A program made the position numbers and the translations under genes. The notes under the pieces were generated by a model. That model saw nothing but the letters and a program-made list of their open reading frames with translations. It was not told the DNA's origin and searched no databases. A DNA stretch of 64,000 nt from Glycomyces fuscus (lineage in GTDB: Bacteria; Actinomycetota; Actinomycetes; Streptosporangiales; Streptosporangiaceae): positions 54,352 to 118,351 of the forward strand of contig NYMS01000041.1 of NCBI GenBank assembly GCA_002529455.1, given 5' to 3'. Below are positions 17,301 to 26,225 of the stretch, in pieces (position 1 is the stretch's first letter; every line of letters begins with the position of its first letter).

Positions 17301-19937
17301 ATGACCAGAGACGACCGCGAGGACGCCCGGCGCGGCGAGGAGGGCGGAGCCGAACCGCCCCGCTGGAGGGGCGGCAGAGCCGCCCCCGGAGCCGGTGCCC
17401 GCCTCGGCGGCCTGCTCGACGGGCTCCCCGAGAGCGGACGCGGCGCCCGGGCCCAGCCCCAGCGCGGCTCCGCGGGCTCGGCCAACCCGTTCCGCCAGCC
17501 CCGGCCCCCCGCACCGGCCGAACCCGCGCCGCGGACCCCCTCCTCCCCGGCGGCCCCGGCCTCGCCCTACGGCGCGCTTCCCCTGGACATCCCCCCGGCC
17601 CCGCAGCCCGAGGCCGGGCCACCGGACGCGCCGCCGCCGACCGGACCGCCGCACCGGCCCAACGTCATCCCCTTCCGCGGCGGTGAGCGCACCACGGGCA
17701 CCGGAGCCGACGACCCGGGGACCGAGGCCCGCCCGGCCGACGAGAACCCCGACCAGAGCGCGCCCCCCGCCGAGCCCGGGCCTCCGGCACCGCCGACCGG
17801 TTCCGCCGAGCCCGCGCCCCCCGCCGAGCCGGAACCCCCGTCAGCGCACGCGGACACCGCGGCGCCCGTACACCCGGCGGCGCCCGTACGCCCGACGGCG
17901 CCCGTACACCCGACGCTGCCCCCGCGTCCGGCCGCGCCCGCCCACCCCGCCCGGACCGTCCGGACCGTCCGCCCGGCGGAGCCCGCCGCCGACCGGGGGG
18001 AGGCGGGGTCCGGGGACACCGGAGCACCGACCACAGACCACGGACGCGCGGACCAGCACTCCGCGACCACCGAGCCGGAGCAGAGCATGCACGCACACGA
18101 ACCAGCCGCGCCCCCGCCGAGGCCCACCGGGCCTCCCGCGGTCCAGCCCGCCCCCGAGCCCGCGGCGGCGCCCTCCGCCCCGGACCCGGCGCGGGCCGAC
18201 GGCGGCGCCGTCCACGCCTACGGCGACGCCGAACGCGCCGCCGTCTACCGGGCCATCCGCGAGCGCCGCGACGTCCGGACGGGCTTTCTGCCGGACCCGG
18301 TGCCCCACGACGTGCTCACCCGCGTCCTGGAGGCCGCCCACCAGGCGCCCAGCGTCGGCGACTCCCAGCCCTGGGACTTCCTGGTCATCGAGGACCCCGG
18401 CCTGCGCGCCCGCGTCGGCGACCTCGCCGCCGCCGAGCGCCAGGACCACGCGCACGCCCCGCCGGGCGCCCGCGCCCGCGCCTTCGCAGGGCTCAAGGTC
18501 GAGGCCCTGTTCGACGCCCCCCTGAACATCGCCGTCACCGTCGATCCCACCCGGGGAGGACGGCACGCACGCGGCCGCCACGCCCGCCCCCTGAGCGCCG
18601 ACCACGCCGCGGCGCTCGCCGTGGAGAACCTCTGGATCGCCGCGCGCGCCGAGGGCCTGGGCGTCGGATGGCTCACCTTCGTCGACGAGCGCGACGTCGC
18701 CCGTGCCCTCGAACTCCCCGCCCACCTGGACGTGGCCGCCTACCTGTGCGTCGGCTACGTCGAGGAGTTCCCCGCCGAGTCCGAGCTCAGCCTCTCCGGC
18801 TGGGCCAGGGAACGCCCCCTGTCCTGGGCGGTGCACCACGACCGCTACGGCCGCCGCGGTCTGCCCGGCCAGGAGCCCACGAGCCTGCTGGAGGAGACCA
18901 TCACCGCCGTCGGAGCGCTGGACACCCGCGCGATGGAGGAGGCCAGGGACCGACAGGACCGGATGACCAAGCCGCCCGGCTCCCTGGGATTCCTGGAGGA
19001 GGTCTCGGTCCAGCTGGCCGGGATCGCCGGGCAGTGCCCGCCGCCGATCCCCGAACCGGCCGCCGTCGCCGTGTTCGCGGGCGACCACGGCGTGCACGCC
19101 CAGGGGGTGACCCCCTGGCCCCAGGAGGTCACCGCCCAGATGGTGCACAACTTCCTGGAGGGCGGCGCCGTCGTCAACGCCTTCGCCGCCCAGGTCGGCG
19201 CCGAGGTCACCGTCGTGGACGTCGGAGTGGCCGCGGACCTGCCCAGCGCACCCGGCCTGCTGTCCCGCAAGGTCGCGCGCGGCACCGCCGACCTCACCCG
19301 GGGGCCCGCACTCACCCGCGAACAGGCCCTCCAGGCCCTGGAGGGCGGTATCGAGGTCGCCCGTGACCTGGTCTCCGCGGGCAGCCGCTGCCTGGTCACC
19401 GGTGACATGGGCATCGCCAACACCACCCCGGCCGCCGCCCTGGTGTGCGCCTTCACCGGGGCCGACCCGGCGCACGCCACCGGACGGGGCGCCGGTGTGG
19501 ACGACGCCGTGTACGCCCACAAGGTCGACGTGGTGCGCCGCGCCCTGGCCGCGAACCCCGTCGACCCGGCCGACCCCATCGGCACCCTGGCCGCCCTGGG
19601 CGGGCTGGAGCACGCCGCCCTGGCGGGGTTCGTGCTCGGCGGCGCGGCCCTGCGCGTCCCGGTCCTGCTGGACGGGGTCATCGCCGGCTCGGCGGCCCTG
19701 GCCGCCGCCGCGATCTCCCCGCAGGCCGTCAGCGCCTGCTTCGCCGGACACCGCTCCAGCGAGCCCGGGCACAGCCTGGCCCTGGACCACCTGGGCCTGC
19801 GCCCCCTGGTCGACCTGGAGATGCGCCTGGGCGAGGGCTCCGGAGCACTGCTGGCCCTGCCGCTGCTCCAGAGCGCCGCGCGCGTCCTGCGCGACGTCGC
19901 CACCTTCGACGACGCGGGCGTCTCCACGGCCCCCTGA
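17301..19937 (+). CDS. cobT: BluB-CobT fusion: DMB synthase and nicotinate-nucleotide:DMB phosphoribosyltransferase, with disordered N-terminus
   Basis: 878 residues in three parts. Residues 1-305 are Pro/Ala/Glu-rich with repeats such as 'HPAAPVRPTAPVHP' and no fold. Residues ~307-515 are a BluB nitroreductase fold ('AVYRAIRERRDVRTGFLPDPVP', 'APSVGDSQPWDFLVI', 'ALAVENLWIAARAEGLGVGWLTF'), which fragments reduced FMN with O2 to give 5,6-dimethylbenzimidazole. Residues ~525-878 are CobT ('DRMTKPPGSLGFLEE', 'GDHGVHAQGVTPWPQEVT', 'GDMGIANTTPAAAL', 'GHRSSEPGH'), with the catalytic Glu845 in 'MRLGEGSGALLALPLLQSA'. CobT attaches ribose phosphate to DMB. One polypeptide thus makes and activates the lower ligand of B12. 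ATG 17301 has GGAG 6 nt upstream. A strong terminator follows. The N-terminal extension is unusual and its role is unknown. Confidence 0.93.
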   Translation: MTRDDREDARRGEEGGAEPPRWRGGRAAPGAGARLGGLLDGLPESGRGARAQPQRGSAGSANPFRQPRPPAPAEPAPRTPSSPAAPASPYGALPLDIPPAPQPEAGPPDAPPPTGPPHRPNVIPFRGGERTTGTGADDPGTEARPADENPDQSAPPAEPGPPAPPTGSAEPAPPAEPEPPSAHADTAAPVHPAAPVRPTAPVHPTLPPRPAAPAHPARTVRTVRPAEPAADRGEAGSGDTGAPTTDHGRADQHSATTEPEQSMHAHEPAAPPPRPTGPPAVQPAPEPAAAPSAPDPARADGGAVHAYGDAERAAVYRAIRERRDVRTGFLPDPVPHDVLTRVLEAAHQAPSVGDSQPWDFLVIEDPGLRARVGDLAAAERQDHAHAPPGARARAFAGLKVEALFDAPLNIAVTVDPTRGGRHARGRHARPLSADHAAALAVENLWIAARAEGLGVGWLTFVDERDVARALELPAHLDVAAYLCVGYVEEFPAESELSLSGWARERPLSWAVHHDRYGRRGLPGQEPTSLLEETITAVGALDTRAMEEARDRQDRMTKPPGSLGFLEEVSVQLAGIAGQCPPPIPEPAAVAVFAGDHGVHAQGVTPWPQEVTAQMVHNFLEGGAVVNAFAAQVGAEVTVVDVGVAADLPSAPGLLSRKVARGTADLTRGPALTREQALQALEGGIEVARDLVSAGSRCLVTGDMGIANTTPAAALVCAFTGADPAHATGRGAGVDDAVYAHKVDVVRRALAANPVDPADPIGTLAALGGLEHAALAGFVLGGAALRVPVLLDGVIAGSAALAAAAISPQAVSACFAGHRSSEPGHSLALDHLGLRPLVDLEMRLGEGSGALLALPLLQSAARVLRDVATFDDAGVSTAP

Positions 19938-19956
19938 CCGGGGGCTGCCCGCGGTC

Positions 19957-19987
19957 CCCGCCCGCACCGGCCCCCGGTGCGGGCGGG
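19957..19987 (+). terminator. Terminator after BluB-CobT gene
   Basis: A 14-bp perfect stem (CCCGCCCGCACCGG and complement) with a 3-nt loop, 20 nt after the stop. It separates the fusion gene from the siroheme operon. Confidence 0.65.
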
Positions 19988-20151
19988 CTCACACCTTCGG
20001 CGCGGCACCCGTTTACACCCGCGTAATACCTCTTTGGCAAGGTACTTTTGGAACAATCGCCGAACTATCGCCGGCGGCTGGCGGTCCTCCTCCGCCAGCG
20101 CCCCGCCGTCGTCGCCGGGGACCGGCACGGACGACCGAAGGGGCGCGACAC

Positions 20152-21432
20152 ATGACCTATCTCCTTGGTTTGCGCATGCAGGGGCGCGACGTCCTCGTCG
20201 TGGGAGGGGGCAGGGTCGCCCAGCGCCGCATCCCCGTACTGATCGAGGCCGGGGCCCGCGTCACCCTCATCGCCCCCGAGGCCTCGGCGGCCCTGGAGGA
20301 CCTCACCTCGGCCGGACGCCTGACCTGGCACCGGCGCCCCTACGCCGCGGGAGACGTCGCGGGGCCGGACGCCCCCGCCTACTGGCTCGTGCACGCCGCC
20401 ACCGACGACCCCGGCGTCAACGCGGCCGTCGCCGAGGAGGCCGAGAACGCCCGCGTGTGGTGCGTGCGCGCCGACGACCGGCACGCCTCCTCCGCCTGGA
20501 CCCCCGCCAGCGGCAGCGCGGCCGGGATCACCGTGGGCGTCGTCGCCTCCGGCGACCCCCGGCGCTCGGCCGGACTGCGCGACGCCGTCATCGACGGACT
20601 CGCCGACGGCACCCTCGACGCCCGCCGCGGACGCGAGCGCCTGCGCGGCGTCGCGCTCGTGGGAGGCGGCCCCGGCGACCCCGGCCTGATCACGGTCCGG
20701 GGGCAGCAGCTCCTCTCCCAGGCCGACGTGGTGGTGGTCGACCGGCTCGCCCCCACATCCCTGCTGGACCGCCTGCCCGCCGACGTCGAGATCGTCGACG
20801 CCGCCAAGATCCCCTACGGCCGGTCCATGACCCAGGAGGAGATCAACGCGATCCTGGTCGACCGCGCCGGGAGCGGGAAGTTCGTGGTGCGGCTCAAGGG
20901 CGGTGACTCCTTCCTGTTCGGCCGCGGCGGCGAGGAGGCCGCGGCCTGCGCCGCCGCGGGGATCCCCGTCATCGCCGTGCCCGGTGTGACCAGCGCGCTC
21001 GCCGCCCCGGCCAGCGCGGGCATCCCCGCCACCCACCGCGGCGTGGCCCAGGACCTGCACATCGTCTCCGCGCACGTGCCCCCGGGGGACGACCGCTCCA
21101 CGGTCGACTGGGCCGGACTCGCCCGCGCCGGCGGTACCGTCGTCGTCCTCATGGGAGTGGAGCGGATCGAGGCGATCGCCGAGGCCCTCGTCTCCCACGG
21201 CAGGTCCGCCGACACCCCCGTGGCGGTGGTACAGGAGGCCACGCTGCCGGGGCAGCGGACCGTCACCGGTACGCTGGCCACCATCGCCGCCTCGGCCCGA
21301 TCGGCCGGAGTGCGACCCCCGGCGGTGGTGATCATCGGAGAAGTGGTCAAAACAGCGCGGGATCTTGACATACTGCACACGGGGACCCAGTTCGAGACCC
21401 GTCGACTGGCGACCGGGCGCGATCTCCAGTGA
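20152..21432 (+). CDS. cysG: Siroheme synthase, CysG type (precorrin-2 dehydrogenase/ferrochelatase plus uroporphyrinogen-III methyltransferase)
   Basis: 426 residues. The N-terminal half begins 'MTYLLGLRMQGRDVLVVGGGRVAQRRIPVLIEAGARVTLIAPE', an NAD-binding precorrin-2 dehydrogenase, and includes 'VVASGDPRRSAGLRDAVIDGLADG'. From residue ~165 a SAM-dependent methyltransferase follows: 'VALVGGGPGDPGLITVRGQQLLSQADVVVVDRL', 'VRLKGGDSFLFGRGGEEAAACAAAGIPVIAVPGVTSALAAPASAGIPATHRGVAQDLHIVSAH'. Together they convert uroporphyrinogen III to precorrin-2 and on towards siroheme; precorrin-2 is also the entry to cobalamin. ATG 20152 has GAAGGGG upstream. The usual middle chelatase domain looks shorter than in enterobacterial CysG (457 residues). 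It heads a three-gene run with two GTPases, 70 bp downstream. Confidence 0.93.
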   Translation: MTYLLGLRMQGRDVLVVGGGRVAQRRIPVLIEAGARVTLIAPEASAALEDLTSAGRLTWHRRPYAAGDVAGPDAPAYWLVHAATDDPGVNAAVAEEAENARVWCVRADDRHASSAWTPASGSAAGITVGVVASGDPRRSAGLRDAVIDGLADGTLDARRGRERLRGVALVGGGPGDPGLITVRGQQLLSQADVVVVDRLAPTSLLDRLPADVEIVDAAKIPYGRSMTQEEINAILVDRAGSGKFVVRLKGGDSFLFGRGGEEAAACAAAGIPVIAVPGVTSALAAPASAGIPATHRGVAQDLHIVSAHVPPGDDRSTVDWAGLARAGGTVVVLMGVERIEAIAEALVSHGRSADTPVAVVQEATLPGQRTVTGTLATIAASARSAGVRPPAVVIIGEVVKTARDLDILHTGTQFETRRLATGRDLQ

Positions 21433-21502
21433 GACCTCCGCCCGCGGCGTACGTCGCTCCGCGGCGGGGACCTTCAGCACCGATGAGGAGGGCACACCGA
21501 TC

Positions 21503-23398
21503 ATGACCCGGCCGTCGGCCGCACCGGGGACCAACGGTCCCGGCGCTCCGGACCGGTTCGGAACCGGACCGGCCGCCACCTCCGAACAGCCCGCCCAGGG
21601 CTCCGCACCCGCGCGCGAGGCGGACACCGCGGCCGCCGGCGCCCGGCGGGGGCCCACCGTTCCGCTCCCGGCCGGACCGGCCAAGCACCGCGCCCCCCAA
21701 CCCGACGAGAACCACTTCGAACAGGTCCTGGAAGCACTGCGCAAGCACATCCGGGACCTGGAGTTCGCCGAGGGCCTGCCCAGCGCCGAGGAGGGCCGCG
21801 CACTCCAGACGGACGTGCTGGCCCAGCTCTCCGACTACGTCCTGCCCCGGGTCCGCCGTCCCGACATCCCGCTGCTGATCGCGGTCGCCGGATCCACCGG
21901 AGCGGGCAAGTCCACCCTGGTCAACAGCCTGGTCGGCGAACAGGTCACCACCACGGGCGTACGCCGCCCCACCACCAACAGCCCCGTCCTGGCCTGCAAC
22001 CCCGCCGACGTCGACTGGTTCAGCGAGGCCTCCTTCATCCCGTCCCTGCCGCGCGTGCGCCAGCAGGGTCTGGCGATGCCGGGCAAGGACGGCATGCTCG
22101 TGCTCGCCGCCACCGAGGCCATGCCCCCGGGCGTGGCCCTGCTCGACACCCCCGACGTCGACTCCGCCGTCGCCGCGCACCACGAGTTCGCGGCCAAGTT
22201 CCTCGACGCCGCCGACCTGTGGGTGTTCGTCACCACCAGCAGCCGCTACGCCGACGCGCGCGTGTGGGAGTTCCTCCAGGTCGCCCGCGACCGCGACACC
22301 TCCCTGGCCGTGGTGCTCTCCCGGGTGCCGCGCAGGGGCAGGCGGCAGCTCCTGGACCACTTCGGCGCGATGCTGGAGGCCAACGGGCTGGGCGCGGCCG
22401 CCCGGTTCGCCATCCCCGAGACCGACCAGATCCGGGACGAGCGCTTCACCTCCAACGTCGCCGACCACATCCGCGACTACCTGGCGGAGGTGGCGGGCGA
22501 GGCCGAGCAGCGCGACCGCGTCTCACGGCGCACCTTCATCGGCGTCATCGACAGCTTCCGCACGCGGGTGCCCGAACTGGCCCGCCGGGTGGAGACGCAG
22601 ATCGAGACCGGGCGCACCCTCGCCACCGCCGTCGACGACTCCTACGCCGCCGCCCGCGACCGCGTCGACACCAGCCTGGCCGACGGCTCCCTGCTGCGCG
22701 GAACGCTGCTGGCCCGCTGGCAGGAGGTGGCCGCCAGCGGAGAGCTCACCAGGAGCCTGCGCCCGCGCGGCAGGCGCACCCGCAGGGGCGGCCGCGCCGA
22801 GCAGGCCGAGCGGGGCCAGCGGGTGGGCGCCCTGGAGCGCGCCGTCCGCGACGCCCTGGAGGCCCTGGTGGTCTCCGCCTGCGAACGCGCCTCCGACGAG
22901 ATCGAGCAGAGGTGGCGCCAGGTGCCCGGCGCCGGTGACCTGGCCTCCAAGGCCCTCAACCAGCCCGGAACCGGACTGCTCTCGCAGCAGATCCGCCAGG
23001 AGATCGCCGAGTGGCAGCGCGGCGTCGCCGAGATGACCACCGCCAGCGGAGCCACCAAGCGCTCCGTGGCGCGGTTCGTCACCTTCGACCACGACGTCGT
23101 CGCCCTGGTCCTGATCATCGACCTGCTCGGCTACGAGCGGTCCCGTTCCGGAGGCGGCGCCCACGCGGCCGACGCCTCCGGCCCCTCCCCGCAGCGCCTG
23201 CTCAAGGGGCTGTTCGGCGCCCAGTCACTGCGTAGCATTGGCGCAGCGGCACGGGACGACCTGCGCCAGCGCGTCCTGGGGCTGCTCGACCGCGAGCGCG
23301 TGCCCTTCGACAGCGCCCTGGCGGCGGCCGGAATCCCGTCCGAGGACAGCGCCGTCCAGCTCTACCAGGCCACGTACAACCTTGAGATTGCACGATGA
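21503..23398 (+). CDS. Dynamin-like/ribosome-type GTPase, first of a tandem pair
   Basis: 631 residues. An N-terminal ~60-residue disordered segment leads to a G domain with P-loop 'AVAGSTGAGKSTLVNSLVG' (residues ~128-146), switch I 'RRPTTNSPVL', G3 'VALLDTPDVDS', and no clear NKxD (an 'LSRVP' stretch stands in its place). The rest is helical and rich in Arg/Glu, like bacterial dynamin-like proteins. No convincing membrane helix is present. The stop overlaps the next gene's start by 4 bp (ATGA), so translation is coupled. Streptomyces uses a pair of dynamin-like proteins, DynA and DynB, in sporulation septation; whether this pair is orthologous is inference. ATG 21503 has GAGGAGG upstream. 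The link to cysG 70 bp before is unexplained. Confidence 0.85.
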   Translation: MTRPSAAPGTNGPGAPDRFGTGPAATSEQPAQGSAPAREADTAAAGARRGPTVPLPAGPAKHRAPQPDENHFEQVLEALRKHIRDLEFAEGLPSAEEGRALQTDVLAQLSDYVLPRVRRPDIPLLIAVAGSTGAGKSTLVNSLVGEQVTTTGVRRPTTNSPVLACNPADVDWFSEASFIPSLPRVRQQGLAMPGKDGMLVLAATEAMPPGVALLDTPDVDSAVAAHHEFAAKFLDAADLWVFVTTSSRYADARVWEFLQVARDRDTSLAVVLSRVPRRGRRQLLDHFGAMLEANGLGAAARFAIPETDQIRDERFTSNVADHIRDYLAEVAGEAEQRDRVSRRTFIGVIDSFRTRVPELARRVETQIETGRTLATAVDDSYAAARDRVDTSLADGSLLRGTLLARWQEVAASGELTRSLRPRGRRTRRGGRAEQAERGQRVGALERAVRDALEALVVSACERASDEIEQRWRQVPGAGDLASKALNQPGTGLLSQQIRQEIAEWQRGVAEMTTASGATKRSVARFVTFDHDVVALVLIIDLLGYERSRSGGGAHAADASGPSPQRLLKGLFGAQSLRSIGAAARDDLRQRVLGLLDRERVPFDSALAAAGIPSEDSAVQLYQATYNLEIAR

Positions 23399-25914
23399 CG
23401 ACTCAGTGGAACCCCGCGCACAAGCACGGGGAGCCCGGTGCGCGAGCCCGCGCCGAGGGCGAGGACCGCGAGAGCGGACAGAGCGCGTCCGGCGCCGGTG
23501 ACGACGGGCGCCCCCGCGGCGACGCGGCGTCCGGGCCCTGGCGCGGGTACACCGTGCCGGTCCCCGAGCACCCCGACCACGCCGTGCCCGAGGAGGGCTC
23601 CGAGGAGCCCTCCTACGACGGCATCGCGGGATACCCGGACCCCTCGGGCGCCGCGACCCCGCGCGGGGCCGCGCAGGGCGACCAGGAGGCTCCGCACGCT
23701 CCGGACGCGGAGGCGGAGGATCCGGCCCCGTCCCCGGGCGGGCAGCGGCGCTCCGGCCGCCACGTCCGCTCCCTCCCCGACAGGGAGCGGGAGGGTGGCC
23801 GCCGTGCCGCCGCGGAGGAACACGAGGACCACGAGGACCCCGACGGGCTCGCCGGATGGGTGGGCAGCCTCGCCGAGGCGGTCGACGACACCCGTATCGC
23901 CGGGCGCACCACCGGCGCCTTCCCGGCCGTCGGCCGGCAGCCGGACGACGGGGACGGCGACGACCGGGCCCCCGGCGCCCCGGACGCCTCCCCTCGCAGC
24001 GTCCGCTCCGGCACGTCCGCCCGGACCCCCGGGCAGGACGGGGACGGGCGGGACGGGCACGGGGAGGAGGCCGGCGCCGGACCGCGCCCGGACGCGTCCG
24101 AGGGGTCCGAGGGGTCCGAGGAGCCGGCGTCGGACGCCGACGCCCCGGAGGGGCCCGAGCCGCTGCCCCGCCGCGTCCCCGGTCCCTCCGCGGTCTCCGG
24201 GGCCTTCCGCGCCGTGGGCGCCGACACCGCCGCCGAGGACGGCGCTGAGGAGGACGAGGAGTACCGTCCCACCACCCACGACACCTGGCGCCCCACCCGC
24301 TCCACCACCCGGGCCGAGCTGATCGAGCGCCTGGACGCGCTGTCCACCCTCACCGAACTGGGCCGCGACGACCTGCCCCAGGAACTCGTCGCCCGGTCCA
24401 CCCAGCTGCTCGACCACGCGGGGGCCCGGCTGCGGCTGTCGGGCGACCACACGGTGGTCGCCCTGGCGGGCGGCACCGGTAGCGGCAAGTCCTCGCTGTT
24501 CAACGCCCTGTGCGGACTCCAGCTGTCGCAGACCGGCGTCACCCGGCCCACCACCTCCAAGGCGCACGCCTGCGTGTGGGGCCACGAGGGGGCCGACGCC
24601 CTCCTGGGCTGGCTGGGCGTCCCGACCCGCTACCGACACTCGCGCACCAGCGTCCTGGACACGGGCAACTCCGAGCTGACCGGCCTGGTCCTGCTCGACC
24701 TGCCCGACCACGACTCGGTCCGCAGCATGCACACCGCCGAGGCCGACCGGCTCATCGGCTCGGTCGACCTGCTGGTGTGGGTGCTCGACCCGCAGAAGTA
24801 CGCCGACGCCGCGGTGCACCACCGCTACCTGGCCCAGATGGCCGGGCACGGCGCGGTCACCGTCGCCGTCCTCAACCAGGTCGACAAGGTCGAGACCGAC
24901 GAGCTGGAGGAGCTGCTCACCGACCTGCGCCGCCTGCTGGAGACGGAGTCGGGGGTGCACCCGCGGGTGATCACCACCTCCACGCTCACGGGCCAGGGCA
25001 TCCGGGAGCTGCGCGAGTTCCTCGCCGAGACGGTGAGCGAGCGGCGCGCGCTGGTGGACCGCCTGGCCGCCGACCTGGACCAGGTGGTCGAGCCCTTCGG
25101 GGAGTTCCACGGCGAGGGCTCCGTACCCGAGGCGGTCCCGTCCGAGGTGCGCGTCCGCGTCCAGGACGGCCTGGCCAAGGCGGCCGGTGTGGCGGCGGTC
25201 GCCGACGTCACCGAGACCAACGACGTCCGGCGCGGCAGACGCCGGGTCGGCTGGCCGGTGGCCCGCCGCTCGGTGCGGCTGCGCAAGGACCCGCTCGCCG
25301 CGGTCCAGCTGGACTTCCTGCGCCGTGACAGCGGAGGCGGTGTGGGCGGCCCGGTGGACGCGCACGAGGCCGAGCTGGAGACCGCTCTGGGCGAGGCCGC
25401 CGACAGCGTCTCGGAGGGGATGCCCCCGCTCTGGCGCCGCCGGATGCGCGCCGCGGCACGCGGCGCCGTCCCCGAGCTCCCCGCCGAACTGGGGCAGGCC
25501 GTCGCCGGGGCGGTCGGCGACCCCGACCAGAGCCCGGCGTGGTGGAAGGCCGCACGCGCCGCCCAGTACGCGCTGCTCGCGGTCGCGGGCCTGGGCCTGG
25601 CCTGGGCCGTCGTGACCCTGTTGAGCTGGGCGGGCGGCGGCATCACCGGCCTGCGGGCGTTCGACGACCCGGTGTTCGCCGCCTACTCCGGCGTCCTGGT
25701 GGTCGCGGCCCTGCTGGTGGGGTGGCTGACCGGGGTGGGCTGCGGGAACCTCGTGGAGGTGGCCGCGGTCCAGCGCCGCGAGGACGTGGAGAGGACCGCT
25801 TCCGCCCGGGTCCGGGAGATCGCCGCTCTGCGCGTGGTGGAGCCGATGGAGGCCGAACTGGCCAGGTACCGGGCGTTCCGGACGGCCTACGAGGTGGCCA
25901 GGACGGCGGACTGA
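23395..25914 (+). CDS. Membrane-anchored dynamin-like/Era-type GTPase, second of the pair
   Basis: 839 residues. The first ~300 are acidic, Gly/Pro/Asp-rich and disordered. The G domain holds P-loop 'ALAGGTGSGKSSLFNALCG' (~359-375), 'TRPTTSKAHACVWG', G3 'LLDLPDHDSV' and G4 'VLNQVDKVE'. A helical region follows, then two membrane segments near 725-749 and 762-784 with a short loop between, and a C-terminal coiled stretch ('EVAAVQRREDVERTASARVREIAALRVVEPMEAELARYRAF'). The paired hydrophobic helices are where dynamin-like proteins insert into membranes. The ATGA overlap with the preceding GTPase gene implies equal synthesis and a heteromeric complex. A 15-bp terminator hairpin follows. DynB of Streptomyces is a possible counterpart; this is inference from architecture. 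Confidence 0.87.
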   Translation: MTTQWNPAHKHGEPGARARAEGEDRESGQSASGAGDDGRPRGDAASGPWRGYTVPVPEHPDHAVPEEGSEEPSYDGIAGYPDPSGAATPRGAAQGDQEAPHAPDAEAEDPAPSPGGQRRSGRHVRSLPDREREGGRRAAAEEHEDHEDPDGLAGWVGSLAEAVDDTRIAGRTTGAFPAVGRQPDDGDGDDRAPGAPDASPRSVRSGTSARTPGQDGDGRDGHGEEAGAGPRPDASEGSEGSEEPASDADAPEGPEPLPRRVPGPSAVSGAFRAVGADTAAEDGAEEDEEYRPTTHDTWRPTRSTTRAELIERLDALSTLTELGRDDLPQELVARSTQLLDHAGARLRLSGDHTVVALAGGTGSGKSSLFNALCGLQLSQTGVTRPTTSKAHACVWGHEGADALLGWLGVPTRYRHSRTSVLDTGNSELTGLVLLDLPDHDSVRSMHTAEADRLIGSVDLLVWVLDPQKYADAAVHHRYLAQMAGHGAVTVAVLNQVDKVETDELEELLTDLRRLLETESGVHPRVITTSTLTGQGIRELREFLAETVSERRALVDRLAADLDQVVEPFGEFHGEGSVPEAVPSEVRVRVQDGLAKAAGVAAVADVTETNDVRRGRRRVGWPVARRSVRLRKDPLAAVQLDFLRRDSGGGVGGPVDAHEAELETALGEAADSVSEGMPPLWRRRMRAAARGAVPELPAELGQAVAGAVGDPDQSPAWWKAARAAQYALLAVAGLGLAWAVVTLLSWAGGGITGLRAFDDPVFAAYSGVLVVAALLVGWLTGVGCGNLVEVAAVQRREDVERTASARVREIAALRVVEPMEAELARYRAFRTAYEVARTAD

Positions 25915-25972
25915 CGCCGGGGCCGGAGGGGCGTGGACCGTCCCGACCGGAGCCCCCACCGCGTTCTCGAGG

Positions 25973-26007
25973 CCGGGGACGGGCGGCACCGCGCCGCCCG
26001 TCCCCGG
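25973..26007. terminator. Strong hairpin after the GTPase operon
   Basis: A perfect 15-bp stem (CCGGGGACGGGCGGC and complement) with a 5-nt loop, 58 nt beyond the stop. It also lies downstream of the 8-codon minus-strand ORF, so it may end both transcripts. Confidence 0.7.
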
Positions 26008-26033
26008 TGATCTTCACTCAGCTGTAACGGGTT

Positions 26034-26060
26034 CTAGACCCACTGGGTACCGCTGTACAT
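26034..26060 (-). CDS. 8-codon ORF with strong ribosome binding site (MYSGTQWV)
   Basis: The minus strand has AAGGAG 5 nt before an ATG, then eight codons and TAG, then the 15-bp hairpin. The start context (CAAGGAGC-N-C...ATG) resembles that of the 18-codon ORF at 2918-2974. It may be a leader peptide or chance. No downstream gene on its strand would be controlled within the window. Confidence is low because eight codons carry little information. Confidence 0.2.
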   Translation of the reverse strand: MYSGTQWV

Positions 26061-26225
26061 GTGTGCTCCTTGTAGTGAGTGCCGTGAGGACCCGGACGGC
26101 CGGGATGCCAGGCGGTCGACACTCCGTGCCACAGAGTGGCTACCGTGGTGGGTCCCTAGGGCAGGATGCCCTAGATCCCCGCTGATCCCAACCCCGCGAA
26201 AACCGGGTGTCCGCACCCATACGCC

